Source: Pedobacter sp. MC2016-24 (GTDB lineage: Bacteria > Bacteroidota > Bacteroidia > Sphingobacteriales > Sphingobacteriaceae). From it: a DNA stretch of 64,000 nt. A model generated the notes under the pieces. The model had not been told where the DNA came from, ran no database searches, and saw only the letters and a program-made list of their open reading frames with translations. Shown in pieces: positions 62,611 to 64,000 of the stretch (within the stretch, counting starts at the first letter, position 1; each line of letters opens with the position of its first letter). Position numbers and translations under genes: made by a program. Location of the stretch: contig NZ_JADFBX010000001.1 of assembly GCF_015223055.1 (NCBI RefSeq), positions 620,001-684,000 on the forward strand, written 5' to 3'.

Positions 62611-63249
62611 TTAAATATTGAAGTCGAAAGCGTAGCCGATTTCAATTAAATCATCTTCCAGCTGCCCCCAATCTTCCAGCTCATCCACCAAAGAAAGTAC
62701 CATGGCTTTAGTCAGCGTTTTTCCCTGGTAAATTTCTCTTACGACAGGAAGCGAAAGGCCATTGGCTGTATAACTGCCTTCAAAATATTGACTAGCCCAT
62801 TGGATATAGGTTTGAGGCTTTCCATCTAAAATCTTAAGCATCTCCTCTGACCCGTCTCCGGCTGTAGCAAGTCCCCCACGGCTCCAATCTGCTCCTTCAG
62901 TTTTCCATAAGCAAAAAGTTGTTCCTATGGAATCCACAGGTTCGCCGAAAAGGAAAGACTCAAATATAGTGGGCAGGCCAGCTGTAATTTCCAATTTATC
63001 AGGTTGCTCAAATTCTGATGAAAAACCATTAATAACACAACCATCATTACGAAACAGGATCAGCATCTGATCACCTTCGCCGTTACGCATTTCACAAAAC
63101 TCCTCTCCAACATCCCAGGCGCAGTTGTAAGAATAATAACGGTATACCCAATCCTGGCAAAGGATCGCATCTAAGACAGAAATTGCTTTACAAATCGCCC
63201 TGACCTCCTCGTGATCAGGCAATAAACTATAGTCTTGAGTAGAGATCAT
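62611..63249 (-). CDS. Uncharacterised 212-residue protein
   Basis: No family is recognised with confidence. The protein is acidic and soluble, without a signal peptide, and rich in aromatic residues (QDWVYRYYSYNCAWDVGEEF, then LPTIFESFLFGEPVDSIGTT). It overlaps the peptidase E gene upstream by four bases (ATGA), so the pair is translationally coupled. Proteins of this look occur as hypothetical proteins in Bacteroidetes. A role alongside dipeptide breakdown cannot be read from sequence. Confidence 0.6.
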   Translation of the reverse strand: MISTQDYSLLPDHEEVRAICKAISVLDAILCQDWVYRYYSYNCAWDVGEEFCEMRNGEGDQMLILFRNDGCVINGFSSEFEQPDKLEITAGLPTIFESFLFGEPVDSIGTTFCLWKTEGADWSRGGLATAGDGSEEMLKILDGKPQTYIQWASQYFEGSYTANGLSLPVVREIYQGKTLTKAMVLSLVDELEDWGQLEDDLIEIGYAFDFNI

Positions 63250-63956
63250 ATCAAACTAAATTCACATACCGTTCCAGGTTCAATTTCATAAGGTTGCTGT
63301 CCTGGCAAAAATACCCTGGAAGAAAACTGACCTTCCGTGGTTATCAGATCGCCTTTTATGCGAATCCAGCTTCCTTCTCTCAGCCCCAGTACCGGAATCT
63401 GGTTCAACACATGAAATTCTTTAATCCGGGTTTCCCTGGTCTCTCCATTGTGTTTTGAATTGGGATCAGGATCCAGGTAATGCGCGTTCAGGTTAAAAGG
63501 AATAAGTCCCATCGTCGAAAAAGCCGGCGGATACACAATGGGCATATCATTTGTATTCTGCATGTTGACGCCACCGATATTACTGCCTGCACTGGTACCC
63601 AGGTATGGCCTTCCCTGACTTACAACTTGTTTTAAAACATCCATCAGATCTTGTTCATGGAGTTGTTTTACCAATAAAAATGTATTGCCACCACCCGTAA
63701 ATACAGCTTCTGCGTTTCTCAATGCTTCTGCCGGAGCTTCGAAATCATGTAATCCTTTTACCCGGATTCCGATAGCTTCAAAAAAACCGGCAACTTTTTC
63801 CGTATATTCATCATGACTGATGCCACCCGGGCGGGCATAGGGTACAAAAATAAGTTCAGAAACTCCCTGAAATAAAGTTTCAACCTCCGATTTCAGATAC
63901 GCAAGGTAAGCTTCGCCAAAAAGACTCGATGTACTGGCAAGAATCACATTTTTCAT
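63246..63956 (-). CDS. pepE: Peptidase E (S51 alpha-aspartyl dipeptidase)
   Basis: A 236-residue cytoplasmic serine peptidase. The catalytic Ser is in YLGTSAGSNIGGVNM (GTSAGSN nucleophile elbow, about residue 121), with the His/Glu relay regions at LNAHYLDPDPNSKHNGETRE and the start VILASTSSLFGEAYL. Length matches the 229-residue enzyme of Salmonella. It cleaves dipeptides with N-terminal aspartate. It starts close to the window edge and overlaps the next gene by four bases. Confidence 0.88.
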   Translation of the reverse strand: MKNVILASTSSLFGEAYLAYLKSEVETLFQGVSELIFVPYARPGGISHDEYTEKVAGFFEAIGIRVKGLHDFEAPAEALRNAEAVFTGGGNTFLLVKQLHEQDLMDVLKQVVSQGRPYLGTSAGSNIGGVNMQNTNDMPIVYPPAFSTMGLIPFNLNAHYLDPDPNSKHNGETRETRIKEFHVLNQIPVLGLREGSWIRIKGDLITTEGQFSSRVFLPGQQPYEIEPGTVCEFSLI

Positions 63957-64000
63957 ATCGCGAAGCTAATTAAAATCAACATGAAAACAGGCATTGTTTT

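Overview
The window looks like a chromosome segment of a soil or plant-associated Bacteroidetes, most likely Sphingobacteriaceae (Pedobacter or a close relative). The evidence is two SusC/SusD outer-membrane glycan uptake pairs, a hybrid two-component system (HTCS), many secreted glycoside hydrolases, A-rich rather than Shine-Dalgarno start regions, TAnnTTTG-type -7 promoter elements and moderately low GC. No rRNA, tRNA, CRISPR array, phage or intact insertion sequence was seen.

Layout. (1) 1-14.5 kb holds mixed housekeeping and accessory genes: an S1/P1 nuclease tail, acetyltransferases, an AI-2E-type permease, methyltransferases, a PAP2 phosphatase, a UbiA-like membrane enzyme, an Fpg/Nei-type glycosylase without zinc-finger cysteines, a DUF892 ferritin-like protein behind a perfect Fnr/Crp-type box, a Qnr-like pentapeptide protein, an NYN/LOTUS protein, split YeeE/YedE transporters, an RRM protein and a dienelactone hydrolase. 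(2) 14.5-28.4 kb is polysaccharide utilization locus 1 (PUL1), all on the minus strand: SusC, SusD, a beta-helix surface lipoprotein, a GH3 enzyme with a PA14 insert, and an HTCS regulator. (3) 28.4-33.8 kb holds a threonine dehydrogenase divergent from an Lrp/AsnC regulator, a MarR-GNAT fusion with its own palindromic operator, and small envelope proteins. (4) 33.9-58.7 kb is a second, larger PUL (PUL2): SusC, SusD, two accessory lipoproteins, GH9, two ThuA proteins, a membrane acyltransferase-like protein and GH18, then a convergent third ThuA gene, then a second minus-strand operon of GH3, GH2, an alginate-lyase-family protein and GH30. (5) 58.8-64 kb holds a GNAT enzyme, an MDR oxidoreductase divergent from an HxlR regulator, two uncharacterised proteins, a small monooxygenase and peptidase E.

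How it fits together. PUL1 has a normal HTCS regulator. PUL2 has neither an HTCS nor an ECF sigma/anti-sigma pair. The gene directly upstream of its SusC instead encodes a 7TMR-DISM membrane receptor whose cytoplasmic end is an IS1595-type transposase zinc ribbon plus helix-turn-helix, with no DDE catalytic domain. The upstream regions of the two PUL2 operons (41447-41625 and 56650-56828) are near-gapless copies of one regulatory module, with the same direct repeats at the same spacing and the same distance to the next ATG. I propose that the transposase-derived receptor and this duplicated module form one regulatory circuit; this is inference. In the SusC copy, the ATG at the conserved distance opens a 27-codon leader ORF and not susC, so susC sits behind a roughly 390-nt leader.
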